This document shows positions 43,843 to 50,610 of a DNA stretch of 64,000 nucleotides, one piece after another (the stretch's first letter is position 1; every line of letters begins with the position of its first letter). Below the pieces are notes generated by a model. That model worked only from the letters and a program-made list of their open reading frames with translations, was not told the DNA's origin and did no database searches. The position numbers and the translations under genes are program-made. Origin of the DNA: Haloterrigena sp. KLK7 (GTDB lineage Archaea > Halobacteriota > Halobacteria > Halobacteriales > Natrialbaceae); NCBI RefSeq assembly GCF_037914945.1, contig NZ_CP149787.1, forward strand, positions 1,426,001-1,490,000. The letters are read 5' to 3'.

Positions 43843-44847
43843 ATGGACGCGCCGCTGTGGACTGACACCCACGCCCCCGAGCTGGCCGAGTTGCCCCAGG
43901 ACGACGCCCGCGAGTACCTCCAGCGGGCCGTCGACGAGCCGATCAACCTCCTCCTGCAGGGCCCGCCCGGCAGCGGGAAGACGGCGGCGGCGCGCGCGCT
44001 CGCCCGCGAGGCGCACGCTGACCCGGACAACGACCTGATCGAGATCAACGTCGCCGACTTCTTCGGGCGCACGAAGACCGAGATCAAGAACGACCCGCGG
44101 TTCGCCCAGTTCCTGGTCGGCCGGTCGTCGATGTCCAAGCGGGACATGATCAACCACGTCCTCAAGGAGTCGGCGAGTTACGCCTCCGTCTCCGGCGACT
44201 ACAAGACGGTCCTGCTGGACAACGCCGAGGACGTCCGCGAGGACTTCCAGCAGGCGCTGCGCCGGATCATGGAGCAACACCACCGGACGACGCAGTTTAT
44301 CATCGCCACCCGCCAGCCCACGAAGCTCATTCCGCCGATCCGCTCGCGGTGTTTCCCCGTTCCCGTCCGCGCGCCCACGAGCGAGGAGACCGTCGCCGTC
44401 TTAGAGCGAATCGTCGAGGCCGAGGGCGTCGAGTACGACGCGGACGGCCTCGAGTTCGTCGCCGGCTACGCGAACGGCAACCTCCGGCAGGCGATCCTGG
44501 CGGCCCAGACCACCGTCGAGGACGAGGGCGAACTGACGATGCAGGCGGCCTACGAGACCATCGGCGAGGTCGGCCTCGAGGACGAGGTCGAGGGGATGTT
44601 AGACGACGCCGAGGCCGGCGACTTCACGGACGCCCGCAAGACCCTCGACGACCTGCTGGTCGACGAGGGGTTAGACGGCGGCGAGGTGCTCGACTCGATC
44701 CTCGGTGTCGCTCGCAAGCGATACCAGGGCGAGCGGCTGGCCCGCATCCACCGGCTGGCCGCCGATATCGAGTTCGAGATGCAGGAGGGCTCGAGCGACC
44801 GGATCCACGTCTCCCACCTGCTCGCCGAACTGGGTCGAGACGCATAG
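43843..44847 (+). CDS. rfcC: Replication factor C small subunit (RfcC-type clamp loader ATPase)
   Basis: A subunit of the clamp loader that opens PCNA at primer ends. The 334-residue AAA+ protein has Walker A GPPGSGKT (residues about 40-47) and a Walker B-like VLLDNAEDV near 126. The arginine-finger motif SRC is in PPIRSRCFPVPV, and a C-terminal helical collar follows. Walker B shows DNAED instead of the DEAD-like box usual in archaeal RFC small subunits, which fits the divergent second small subunit that haloarchaea carry. The symbol is assigned from this pattern. The start is ATG 43843. A T5 tract at 44866-44870 after the stop may terminate the transcript. Confidence 0.85.
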   Translation: MDAPLWTDTHAPELAELPQDDAREYLQRAVDEPINLLLQGPPGSGKTAAARALAREAHADPDNDLIEINVADFFGRTKTEIKNDPRFAQFLVGRSSMSKRDMINHVLKESASYASVSGDYKTVLLDNAEDVREDFQQALRRIMEQHHRTTQFIIATRQPTKLIPPIRSRCFPVPVRAPTSEETVAVLERIVEAEGVEYDADGLEFVAGYANGNLRQAILAAQTTVEDEGELTMQAAYETIGEVGLEDEVEGMLDDAEAGDFTDARKTLDDLLVDEGLDGGEVLDSILGVARKRYQGERLARIHRLAADIEFEMQEGSSDRIHVSHLLAELGRDA

Positions 44848-44894
44848 TTGCCCGTTTCTGCAAGCTTTTTCGGGTCCCCCTCTCGAGTACTGCT

Positions 44895-45350
44895 ATGCCC
44901 ACCGTACTCGACACGTACATCAAGAACCGATATCGGGTGCAGCCGAACCACGCGAACAACAACGAGACGCTCCACGGCGGCAACCTCATGAAGTGGCTCG
45001 ACGAGATCGGCGCGATGTCGGCGATGCGATTCGCCGGCGAGACCTGCGTCACCGCCCGGGTGAACGAACTCGACTTCGAGCGCCCGATCGGGATCGGCGA
45101 CACCGCGATGGTCGAGGCCTTCGTCTACGACGCGGGTCGTCGGAGCGTCCACGTCGGACTGCGCGCCTGGCGCGAGGAGCCCAGAACCGGCGAGACCGAG
45201 CGGACGACCGAGTCGTCGTTCACCTTCGTCGCGATCGACGAGGACGGATCACCGGTGCCCGTCCCGGAGCTAACGGTCGACTCCGAACGAGGCCGAGAAC
45301 TCCGGGATCGAATGCTCGAGGCCGATAGGACCGCTAACGGCGACGACTGA
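44895..45350 (+). CDS. Acyl-CoA thioesterase (hotdog fold)
   Basis: Hydrolyses acyl-CoA to free acid and CoA. The 151-residue single hotdog domain starts at ATG 44895 and shows the family core NNNETLHGGNLMKWLDEIGAMSAMRF, in which the aligned Asn/His and Asp residues are catalytic in the BfiT/YciA-type group. It continues with VTARVNELDFERPIGIGDTAMVEAFV and the strand TTESSFTFVAID. The chain-length preference is not deducible. It stands only 47 bases behind the RFC gene on the same strand and its stop TGA directly abuts the stop codon of the convergent CorC-type gene. Confidence 0.9.
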   Translation: MPTVLDTYIKNRYRVQPNHANNNETLHGGNLMKWLDEIGAMSAMRFAGETCVTARVNELDFERPIGIGDTAMVEAFVYDAGRRSVHVGLRAWREEPRTGETERTTESSFTFVAIDEDGSPVPVPELTVDSERGRELRDRMLEADRTANGDD

Positions 45351-46754
45351 CTACTCCGAGGGGACCGACTCCTCGTCGGACTCCGCTTCCTCCGACGCTT
45401 CCTCGAGGGGTTCGGGCGGCTGCTCGAGTTTCCGCAGCCTGGCCTTCATGATGCGGGTGTTCTCGACGGTCTCGACGGTGATGCGGACGCCGTCGTAGGT
45501 GATCTCCTCGCCCTCCTCGACGAGCCGGCCCGCGCGGTTGAAGATGAAGCCGGCGATGGTCTCGAACTCCTCGCCCTCGGGGAGGTCGATCTCGAGGGCC
45601 TCGTTGACGTCCTCGATGTTGACCTCGCCGCGGACGATGACGGTGCGGTCGTCGAGCTGTTCGATCGGTTCGTCCTCGCCGGACTTGAGGATCTCGCCGA
45701 CGATCTCCTCGATCATGTCCTCGACGGTCACCAGCCCCTCGGTGGTGCCGAACTCGTCGATGACGATCGCCATGTGCATCCGGTTTTCCCGCATCTCGGT
45801 CAGCAGTTCGTCGACGTTCTTCGACTCGGGGACGTGCAGCGTCGGCTGGATGAGGTCCTCCAGGGCCAGGTTCTCGGCCTCGGTCTCCCCGTAGTTCAGA
45901 TCGCGAACGAGATCGCGGATGTGAACGACGCCGAGGACGTTGTCGAGACTGCCCTCGTAGACCGGCACGCGGGCGTGGCCGCTCTGGATACAGGTCTCGA
46001 TGGCCTCGTCGATCTCGGCGTCCTTGGGGACCGCGGTCATGTCCAATCGGGGCGTCATGACCTCCTTGACGATGGTGTTGTTGAAGCGGAAGATCCGCTG
46101 GAGCATCTCGTGTTCCTCCTCCTCCAAGACGCCCTCGCGTTCGCCGGACTCGATCATCTCCTGGATCTCGTCGCGGGTGACGTACGGCGACTCGATCGCA
46201 CCGGTCGAGCCGATGAGCCTGTTGACCTGTCGGGTGAGGTAGTCGAAGAGAATGATCAACGGAAACAACAGGTACTCCGTCGCCTTCAGCGGCCTCGAGA
46301 TGCGGATCGACCACGACGCGGCGTTCTCGACGGCGTAGGACTTGGGAACGCTCTCGCCGAACAGGAGGACGAGCGCGGTGATCCCGAACGTCGCCAGCAA
46401 CACGCCGACCAGTCCGCCGAAGTGCAGCGACAGGATCGCCGTCGCGATCGAGGACATCGCGATGTTGACGATGTTGTTGCCGACGAGAATCGTCACGAGA
46501 AGGCGGTGGGGATCGTCCTTGAGTGACTTGACCAGTTCGGCGCCCGGGACGCCCTCCTCGACCATCCCCTCGAGGCGGTGTTTCGGCAGGTTGAACATCG
46601 CGATCTCCGAGGAGGAGAAGAACGCAGAGAATCCGATAAGCAGGAGTACGGCGATGCTGCCGAGAATCGTCACCGTCGACTCGTCGAACTCGAGACCCAC
46701 GACTGGCACCTCGTAGGCGGCGGCTACGACCGCGGACGGCAGAGATAACGCCAT
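45351..46754 (-). CDS. CNNM/CorC-type membrane protein with CBS pair
   Basis: A 467-residue protein. The first part (about 20-210) is a DUF21/CNNM transmembrane domain with four helices and the conserved FSSSEIAMFNLPKHRLE. Two CBS domains follow (about 230-350; the block TPRLDMTAVPKD opens the pair and FGTTEGLVTVEDMIEEIVGEI closes it). The C-terminal CorC_HlyC domain (about 365-445) contains VRGEVNIEDVNEALEIDLP. Members take part in Mg or other divalent-cation homeostasis; the hemolysin name is historical. The start is ATG 46752-46754, divergent from the glutaredoxin gene, with a spacer of 111 bases. Its stop abuts the thioesterase stop. Confidence 0.93.
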   Translation of the reverse strand: MALSLPSAVVAAAYEVPVVGLEFDESTVTILGSIAVLLLIGFSAFFSSSEIAMFNLPKHRLEGMVEEGVPGAELVKSLKDDPHRLLVTILVGNNIVNIAMSSIATAILSLHFGGLVGVLLATFGITALVLLFGESVPKSYAVENAASWSIRISRPLKATEYLLFPLIILFDYLTRQVNRLIGSTGAIESPYVTRDEIQEMIESGEREGVLEEEEHEMLQRIFRFNNTIVKEVMTPRLDMTAVPKDAEIDEAIETCIQSGHARVPVYEGSLDNVLGVVHIRDLVRDLNYGETEAENLALEDLIQPTLHVPESKNVDELLTEMRENRMHMAIVIDEFGTTEGLVTVEDMIEEIVGEILKSGEDEPIEQLDDRTVIVRGEVNIEDVNEALEIDLPEGEEFETIAGFIFNRAGRLVEEGEEITYDGVRITVETVENTRIMKARLRKLEQPPEPLEEASEEAESDEESVPSE

Positions 46755-46865
46755 TGATGTGGAGGCTTGTAGCCGGATCGGTTAACCGTTTACCATCTCG
46801 GCAGGTAGCGGGTCCGCCTCGCCGCCGACGACACGTTTACCCGCTCGTTTCCCCAACGAACGAGT

Positions 46866-47171
46866 ATGGAAGCGTCCGCCACCCCGGCCAGCGACGCACC
46901 GATCACGTTCTACCGGCTACAGGCGTGTCCCTACTGCGAACGCGTCGCTCGGCTGCTCAACGAGTACGATCTGGAGTACCGATCGCGGTTCGTCGAACCG
47001 ATGCACTCGCGGCGCGACGTCGTCAAACGGGTCGCCGGCGTCCGCACCGTTCCCGTCGTAGTCGACGAGAACACGGGCGTCACGATGGCCGAGAGCGCCA
47101 ACATCGTCGACTACCTCGAGTCGACCTACGGCGACGGCGCCGACGCGGCCGCGACCGGAGGTGACGACTGA
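46866..47171 (+). CDS. Glutaredoxin / GST N-terminal domain-like protein
   Basis: A 101-residue thioredoxin-fold protein with a CPYC dithiol active site in FYRLQACPYCERVARLLNEYDLEY. A cis-proline segment RTVPVVVDENTGVTMAESANIVDYLE follows, which together define the glutaredoxin/GST-N family. It can catalyse thiol-disulfide exchange in the cytoplasm; haloarchaea use gamma-glutamylcysteine instead of glutathione, so that is the probable partner (family knowledge). The start is ATG 46866. Its stop codon overlaps the start codon of the following redoxin gene by one base (TGATG), so the two are probably translated in a coupled manner and act together. Confidence 0.9.
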   Translation: MEASATPASDAPITFYRLQACPYCERVARLLNEYDLEYRSRFVEPMHSRRDVVKRVAGVRTVPVVVDENTGVTMAESANIVDYLESTYGDGADAAATGGDD

Positions 47172-47683
47172 TGCCGGACTTCGAGGTCACCGACCTCGGC
47201 CCCGCGGACCACCTCGAGGCGGGCGACGAGGCGCCCGATATCACGCGCCCGCTGGTCACCGACGAGTTCTGGGAGGACCGGAGCCTCTCCGAGGTCGCCG
47301 CCGACGAGGGACGAACGGTCCTCGTCTGCACGCCGATGATCGGCTCCTTCGCCGCGAAGTACATCTACGACGAGCTCGACGAGCGGGACTGGTTCGACCG
47401 CGCCGACCGGATCGTCGGTCTCACCGCGTCGACGCCGTACGCGGTCTCGTCGTTCCTCGACGAGAACGACCTCCCGCTTCCCGTCTTCGCCGATCCGGCC
47501 AACGACGTCGCCGACTCGCTCGGCGTCGTCAACGATCTGGACGGCATGGCGGGGATCACCGAACCGCGCGTCGCCGTCTTCGGACTCGAGTCCGACCTGA
47601 CGATCGACGGCGCCTGGGTCGCCACCGAGTGGCCCGAGTTCCCGCCGTACGACGACCTCGAGTCGGAACTGGGCCTCGAGTGA
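47171..47683 (+). CDS. Peroxiredoxin-fold protein lacking the peroxidatic cysteine
   Basis: A 170-residue AhpC/TSA-like protein that begins in the stop codon of the glutaredoxin gene (TGATG at 47169-47173). The fold features are visible: EAPDITRPLVTDEFW, then VLVCTPMIGSFAAKYIYDEL, and VGLTASTPYAVSSFLDENDLPLPVFAD. In ordinary peroxiredoxins the catalytic Cys sits seven residues after the proline of the P-x(3)-[ST]-x(2)-C loop. Here that site in TPMIGSFAA is alanine, and the only nearby Cys precedes the proline. It is therefore unlikely to be a normal peroxidase, and may instead bind or regulate the coupled glutaredoxin. It could also use the shifted Cys. Confidence 0.83.
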   Translation: MPDFEVTDLGPADHLEAGDEAPDITRPLVTDEFWEDRSLSEVAADEGRTVLVCTPMIGSFAAKYIYDELDERDWFDRADRIVGLTASTPYAVSSFLDENDLPLPVFADPANDVADSLGVVNDLDGMAGITEPRVAVFGLESDLTIDGAWVATEWPEFPPYDDLESELGLE

Positions 47684-47708
47684 GTCGGCTCGCGGAACGG
47701 GAACCGTT

Positions 47709-47726
47709 TCCGCTCCGAGGAGCGGA
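47709..47726. repeat. Perfect short hairpin between redoxin and TsaC-type genes
   Basis: TCCGCTCC and GGAGCGGA form a perfect 8-bp inverted repeat around two bases, in the 93-base spacer after the redoxin stop. A near-perfect 7-bp repeat precedes it around 47693-47711. They resemble the other intergenic hairpins of this window. Confidence 0.6.
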
Positions 47727-47776
47727 GCGGACGGCGTGACGCTACGTTTTTGTCGCCGACGCGGCGAGAGACGGGT

Positions 47777-48385
47777 ATGGACGAGGACGCTCTCGAGCGC
47801 GCCGCGGAAGCGGTCCGCGCGGGCGAACTGGTGGTGTATCCGACTGAGACGGTCTACGGGCTCGGCGCAGACGCGCTCGATCCCGACGCCGTCGAACGGG
47901 TCTTCGAAGCCAAGGGACGGGATCGCTCGAAACCGGTCTCGTTCGCCGTGCCGACCTTCGAGACGGCCGTCGAGGAGGGGTACGTCCGCTCGAGCGAGCG
48001 CGAGCGTGCGTTCGCCGACGAGTTCCTGCCGGGCCCCGTGACGCTGCTCTGTCGGCGGCGAGAGCCGCTGCCCGACGTTCTCACGGCCGGTCGCGACCGG
48101 GTCGGCGTCCGGGTCCCCGACTGCGAGCCGGCGCTCCGCTTTCTCGAGGCCGCCGACCGGCCGGTCACCGCCACGAGCGCCAACGTCAGCGGGGAGCCCA
48201 GTGCTCGGCGAATCGAGGACATCGGCCGACAGGTACTGGACGAAGCGGTCGTCCTCGAGGCCGACGACCTGTACGCGTCGATCGACGAGACGGTCCCGAG
48301 CACTGTCGTCGACCTCGAGTCGGAGACGATCCACCGCCGCGGGGCGCTGGCCGACGAGATCGAGGCGTGGCTCGAGGCGCACTGA
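47777..48385 (+). CDS. Threonylcarbamoyl-AMP synthase, TsaC/YrdC type
   Basis: Makes threonylcarbamoyl-AMP for the universal t6A37 modification of tRNAs. The 202-residue protein is a single YrdC domain: VYPTETVYGLGADALD, RDRSKPVSFAVPT, FLPGPVTLL, VGVRVPD and TATSANVSGEPSA are all in order, with the conserved KxR-SxN-type ligands for ATP and bicarbonate. It lacks the C-terminal Sua5 domain seen in longer archaeal homologues, so it is TsaC-like in layout. I chose ATG 47777 (MDEDALERAAEAV) because the domain starts shortly after; an in-frame upstream ATG at 47750 would add nine residues. Upstream TACGTTTTTGTCG may be its TATA region. Confidence 0.92.
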   Translation: MDEDALERAAEAVRAGELVVYPTETVYGLGADALDPDAVERVFEAKGRDRSKPVSFAVPTFETAVEEGYVRSSERERAFADEFLPGPVTLLCRRREPLPDVLTAGRDRVGVRVPDCEPALRFLEAADRPVTATSANVSGEPSARRIEDIGRQVLDEAVVLEADDLYASIDETVPSTVVDLESETIHRRGALADEIEAWLEAH

Positions 48386-48439
48386 ACAGGAGTCGAAGTC
48401 GAATCGGGGACGAAACGGCGAAAACGGCGAAAACGAGGG

Positions 48440-48802
48440 TCAGTCGGCCGCTTGCTCTGCGTCGGTCGCCGCGGACGGTCCGGCACCGAGCGCGTCGGTC
48501 ACGGACCGCCGGGCGCGGCCGGGCAGTGACGCGACGAACCGGGCGATCGTTTTCGGTCCGCTGACGGGACCGGGCGAGCGGTAACAGGCGATCAACGACC
48601 ACATGGTCGCGACGCCGAACGATCCGAGCGCGGAGAAGGTCATCCCCATCGTCGCGTAGGTAATCGAGTAGACGGTCCCGACCGTCATCGACGGGACGCT
48701 CGAGCCCAGCGGGACCTGTGCGGCCGGGTCCCGGATCGTCGGGGCGAGGACGGCGATCGAGAAGACGCTTCCGGCGAGGAAGACGAGGTCTTGCCACATC
48801 AT
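48440..48802 (-). CDS. Small membrane protein, MMWQD family (copy 2)
   Basis: A 120-residue relative of the protein at 22417. It starts at ATG 48800-48802 (MMWQDLVFLAGSVFSIAVLA), with three helices in the first 80 residues and a divergent charged tail. Shared blocks are MMWQD, GSxxSIxxLAPTxRD, VPLGxSxPSM, VYxxTxxxxGMxFSAxGS and TMWxLIA, while the C-terminal tails are unrelated. Two copies in 26 kb on opposite strands suggest a family with multiple members per genome. It is convergent with the TsaC-type gene. AT-rich bases at about 48820-48860 are a plausible promoter, since it is shared with the divergent spacer. Confidence 0.78.
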   Translation of the reverse strand: MMWQDLVFLAGSVFSIAVLAPTIRDPAAQVPLGSSVPSMTVGTVYSITYATMGMTFSALGSFGVATMWSLIACYRSPGPVSGPKTIARFVASLPGRARRSVTDALGAGPSAATDAEQAAD

Positions 48803-48917
48803 CGTAGAACACACTACTCGGTTACGAGTAAAAGTCTCTCGGTATCACTCCCACAGGATCGCTTATACGTCTGAATTCGTGACTTACAAGCCGTTGTGCC
48901 CGATATCAGGTTCCGAC

Positions 48918-49613
48918 TCATCCCGAGCCGAATCCGGGCAACAGCGAGCGCAGGGTTCGGGTCCGGACGCCACATTGGGCGGCGAACTCGCAGGACTCGC
49001 ACTTCGAGCGGTTCGTCGTGCGGGCCGGCGGGCCGTCGAGATCCCACACCGTCCGGAGCGCGCGTCGATATCGCGCTTTCCGCCGCGTCGTCAGGTCGAT
49101 CGAGCGAATCACGCCGTAGGCGGGGTACTCGAGCCACGCGCGGTCGACCGACTGCTGGTGCTCCCAGGCCAGCGCCTTCGCGGCCGCGACGGCGTGGACC
49201 GATTGGGGCTCCCAAACGCCGTCCGACGGCGGTTCGCCGGACGAGACCAGTACCGGCTCGAGGGGGTCCGCGAGGACCTTGTGAACGATCCCGCGGCAGT
49301 GGCGGCCGGTCGCGAGGACGTCCCGCTCGTCGGGTTCACAGAGGCGGTCCCACTGTTCGCGCGCCGCGAGTCGCTCGCGGGTCGCGGCCAACCGCTCGCG
49401 GTAGCTGACCGGTGGGACGGCGATCGGTTCGCCCTCGAGCGCGCCCGCCGGCGACTCGAGCAGTTCCGCGTAGCGGGTCGAGAGCGCTCGAACGGACTCG
49501 ACTCGATCCGGCGGCTCGCGGTCGACGTCGTCGCGCGTCCGCTGGTAGTAACACTTTCGCGGACAGTACGCGGCCGTTCGCAGGTCGCTGAAGGAAACGT
49601 GGGCTCGAGACAC
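48918..49613 (-). CDS. Lone Cas4-like (PD-(D/E)XK/RecB-type) protein with altered nuclease motif
   Basis: A 231-residue protein with the cysteine layout of Cas4 iron-sulfur nucleases: SDLRTAAYCPRKCYY near residue 10-23 and CESCEFAAQC at 205-214, so four cysteines could hold a 4Fe-4S cluster. The central region should hold the RecB-like motif, usually G-x-x-D followed by E-x-K. The aligned places read GIVHKV (His instead of Asp) and LVSSG (instead of E-x-K), so catalysis may be lost or differ. The later EHQQSVDRAWLEYPAYG resembles motif QxxxY. There is no CRISPR array or other cas gene here. The start ATG is 49611-49613. Confidence 0.75.
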   Translation of the reverse strand: MSRAHVSFSDLRTAAYCPRKCYYQRTRDDVDREPPDRVESVRALSTRYAELLESPAGALEGEPIAVPPVSYRERLAATRERLAAREQWDRLCEPDERDVLATGRHCRGIVHKVLADPLEPVLVSSGEPPSDGVWEPQSVHAVAAAKALAWEHQQSVDRAWLEYPAYGVIRSIDLTTRRKARYRRALRTVWDLDGPPARTTNRSKCESCEFAAQCGVRTRTLRSLLPGFGSG

Positions 49614-49702
49614 GGGCGGTCTGGCCGCCCCTTCTCGTAAAAAGTCTCGGACGGGAGTGGAATCCTCTCGAGTGGAAATGGAGGCGTTATCTCGAGGGAA
49701 AC

Positions 49703-49765
49703 CACAGCGTTCGCTGTGCGGTAGGGAAAGCGGTTGTACCGAACGCGAGCGGAGCGAGCGTTCGG
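49703..49765. repeat. Hairpins and T-tracts in the spacer before the Cas4-like gene
   Basis: The 227-base spacer 49614-49840 has no gene. It contains a perfect 7-bp repeat with a 2-base loop at 49703-49718 (CACAGCG/CGCTGTG) and a perfect 8-bp repeat at 49739-49746/49758-49765. It also holds T6 tracts at 49768-49773 and 49782-49787, and a GAGCGAGCGAAGCGAGCGAGG run. It lies beyond the stop of the minus-strand gene at 49841. Confidence 0.65.
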
Positions 49766-49840
49766 CCTTTTTTCATCGAAGTTTTTTGGCTGGGTTCGAG
49801 CGAGCGAAGCGAGCGAGGACCCCGTTAAAAAAGTTCGTCT

Positions 49841-50431
49841 CTAGAACTCTACGTCCGTCTCCATTCCCTCGGTCGCGTCCTCGAGGCCGTCCTCGCGGAC
49901 GTCGGTGGTCATGCGCTCGGAGAGGTCGGCGTCGGCGAGGACGCTGTCGAACTCGTCGCGGTAGCGGTCGTTGGCGGCGCGGGACTCGTCCTCGGCCGCG
50001 GCGACGCGGCGGTAGCGGCGGATCTGTGGCTCGCTGACGTCGTACTCGTCGGCGAGGGTGGCGTCGTCCTCCTCGCGGTCGCGGATCGCCGCGAGGTCGA
50101 CCTCGTCGGCGTCGTCCTCGCCCACGAGGTGCAGCGACATGCGGGCCTCGAAGACCGTCTCCTCGTCGACGTCGAGATCGGCGGCGATGTCGGCGTCGCT
50201 GTCGCCGTCGTAGAAGCCTCGCGCGACCTCGATGAGCTCGTCGTCGGACAGCGACACGTCGAACCCGTAGCGCTCGCGCATCTGCTGGACGACGCTCTCG
50301 AGACGCTCTTCGTCGGACCGCTCGTCGCGATCGAGCGATCCGCGGGTGTTCTCCTGCGATTCGGTGACGGTTTCCTCGCCGTCGGTGACGTCGGTGAAGA
50401 TATCGCGGAGTTCCTCGGTTTTATCGTTCAT
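49841..50431 (-). CDS. Conserved acidic haloarchaeal protein (Cmi4-like)
   Basis: A 196-residue soluble protein, strongly acidic and helical, starting MNDKTEELRDIFTDVTDGEE. It has two helix-turn-helix-looking repeats: LSDDELIEVARGFYDGDSDADIAADLDV at about 58-85, and DATLADEYDVSEPQIRRYRRVAAAED at about 120-145. Both resemble sigma-type HTH segments that recognise cis sequences, so a DNA-binding role is plausible. From memory it resembles proteins called conditioned-medium-induced protein 4 in haloarchaea, but I am not sure. GCTATTTAAGC at 50453-50463, about 25 bases upstream on this strand, is a likely TATA element, so it is leaderless. Confidence 0.8.
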   Translation of the reverse strand: MNDKTEELRDIFTDVTDGEETVTESQENTRGSLDRDERSDEERLESVVQQMRERYGFDVSLSDDELIEVARGFYDGDSDADIAADLDVDEETVFEARMSLHLVGEDDADEVDLAAIRDREEDDATLADEYDVSEPQIRRYRRVAAAEDESRAANDRYRDEFDSVLADADLSERMTTDVREDGLEDATEGMETDVEF

Positions 50432-50610
50432 GGATGGACACTCCCGACGGGCGGCTATTTAAGCCTGTTGCCAGATAGCGTTGGGGCTGAGAATAGACAT
50501 CGTGAATTATTATAAACTAGATGTGCGTGGTGAATTTTCGCAAGACGGCAGTAGGGTATGGTCTGCGGGCCGTGACAAGAATTAAGTCATAGCCTCCCAC
50601 GTCATTGTAC

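Noticed and set aside
48918-49840. A possible CRISPR locus next to the Cas4-like gene
   Set aside because: No direct repeats with regular spacers and no other cas gene are present. The nearby repeats are short inverted repeats.
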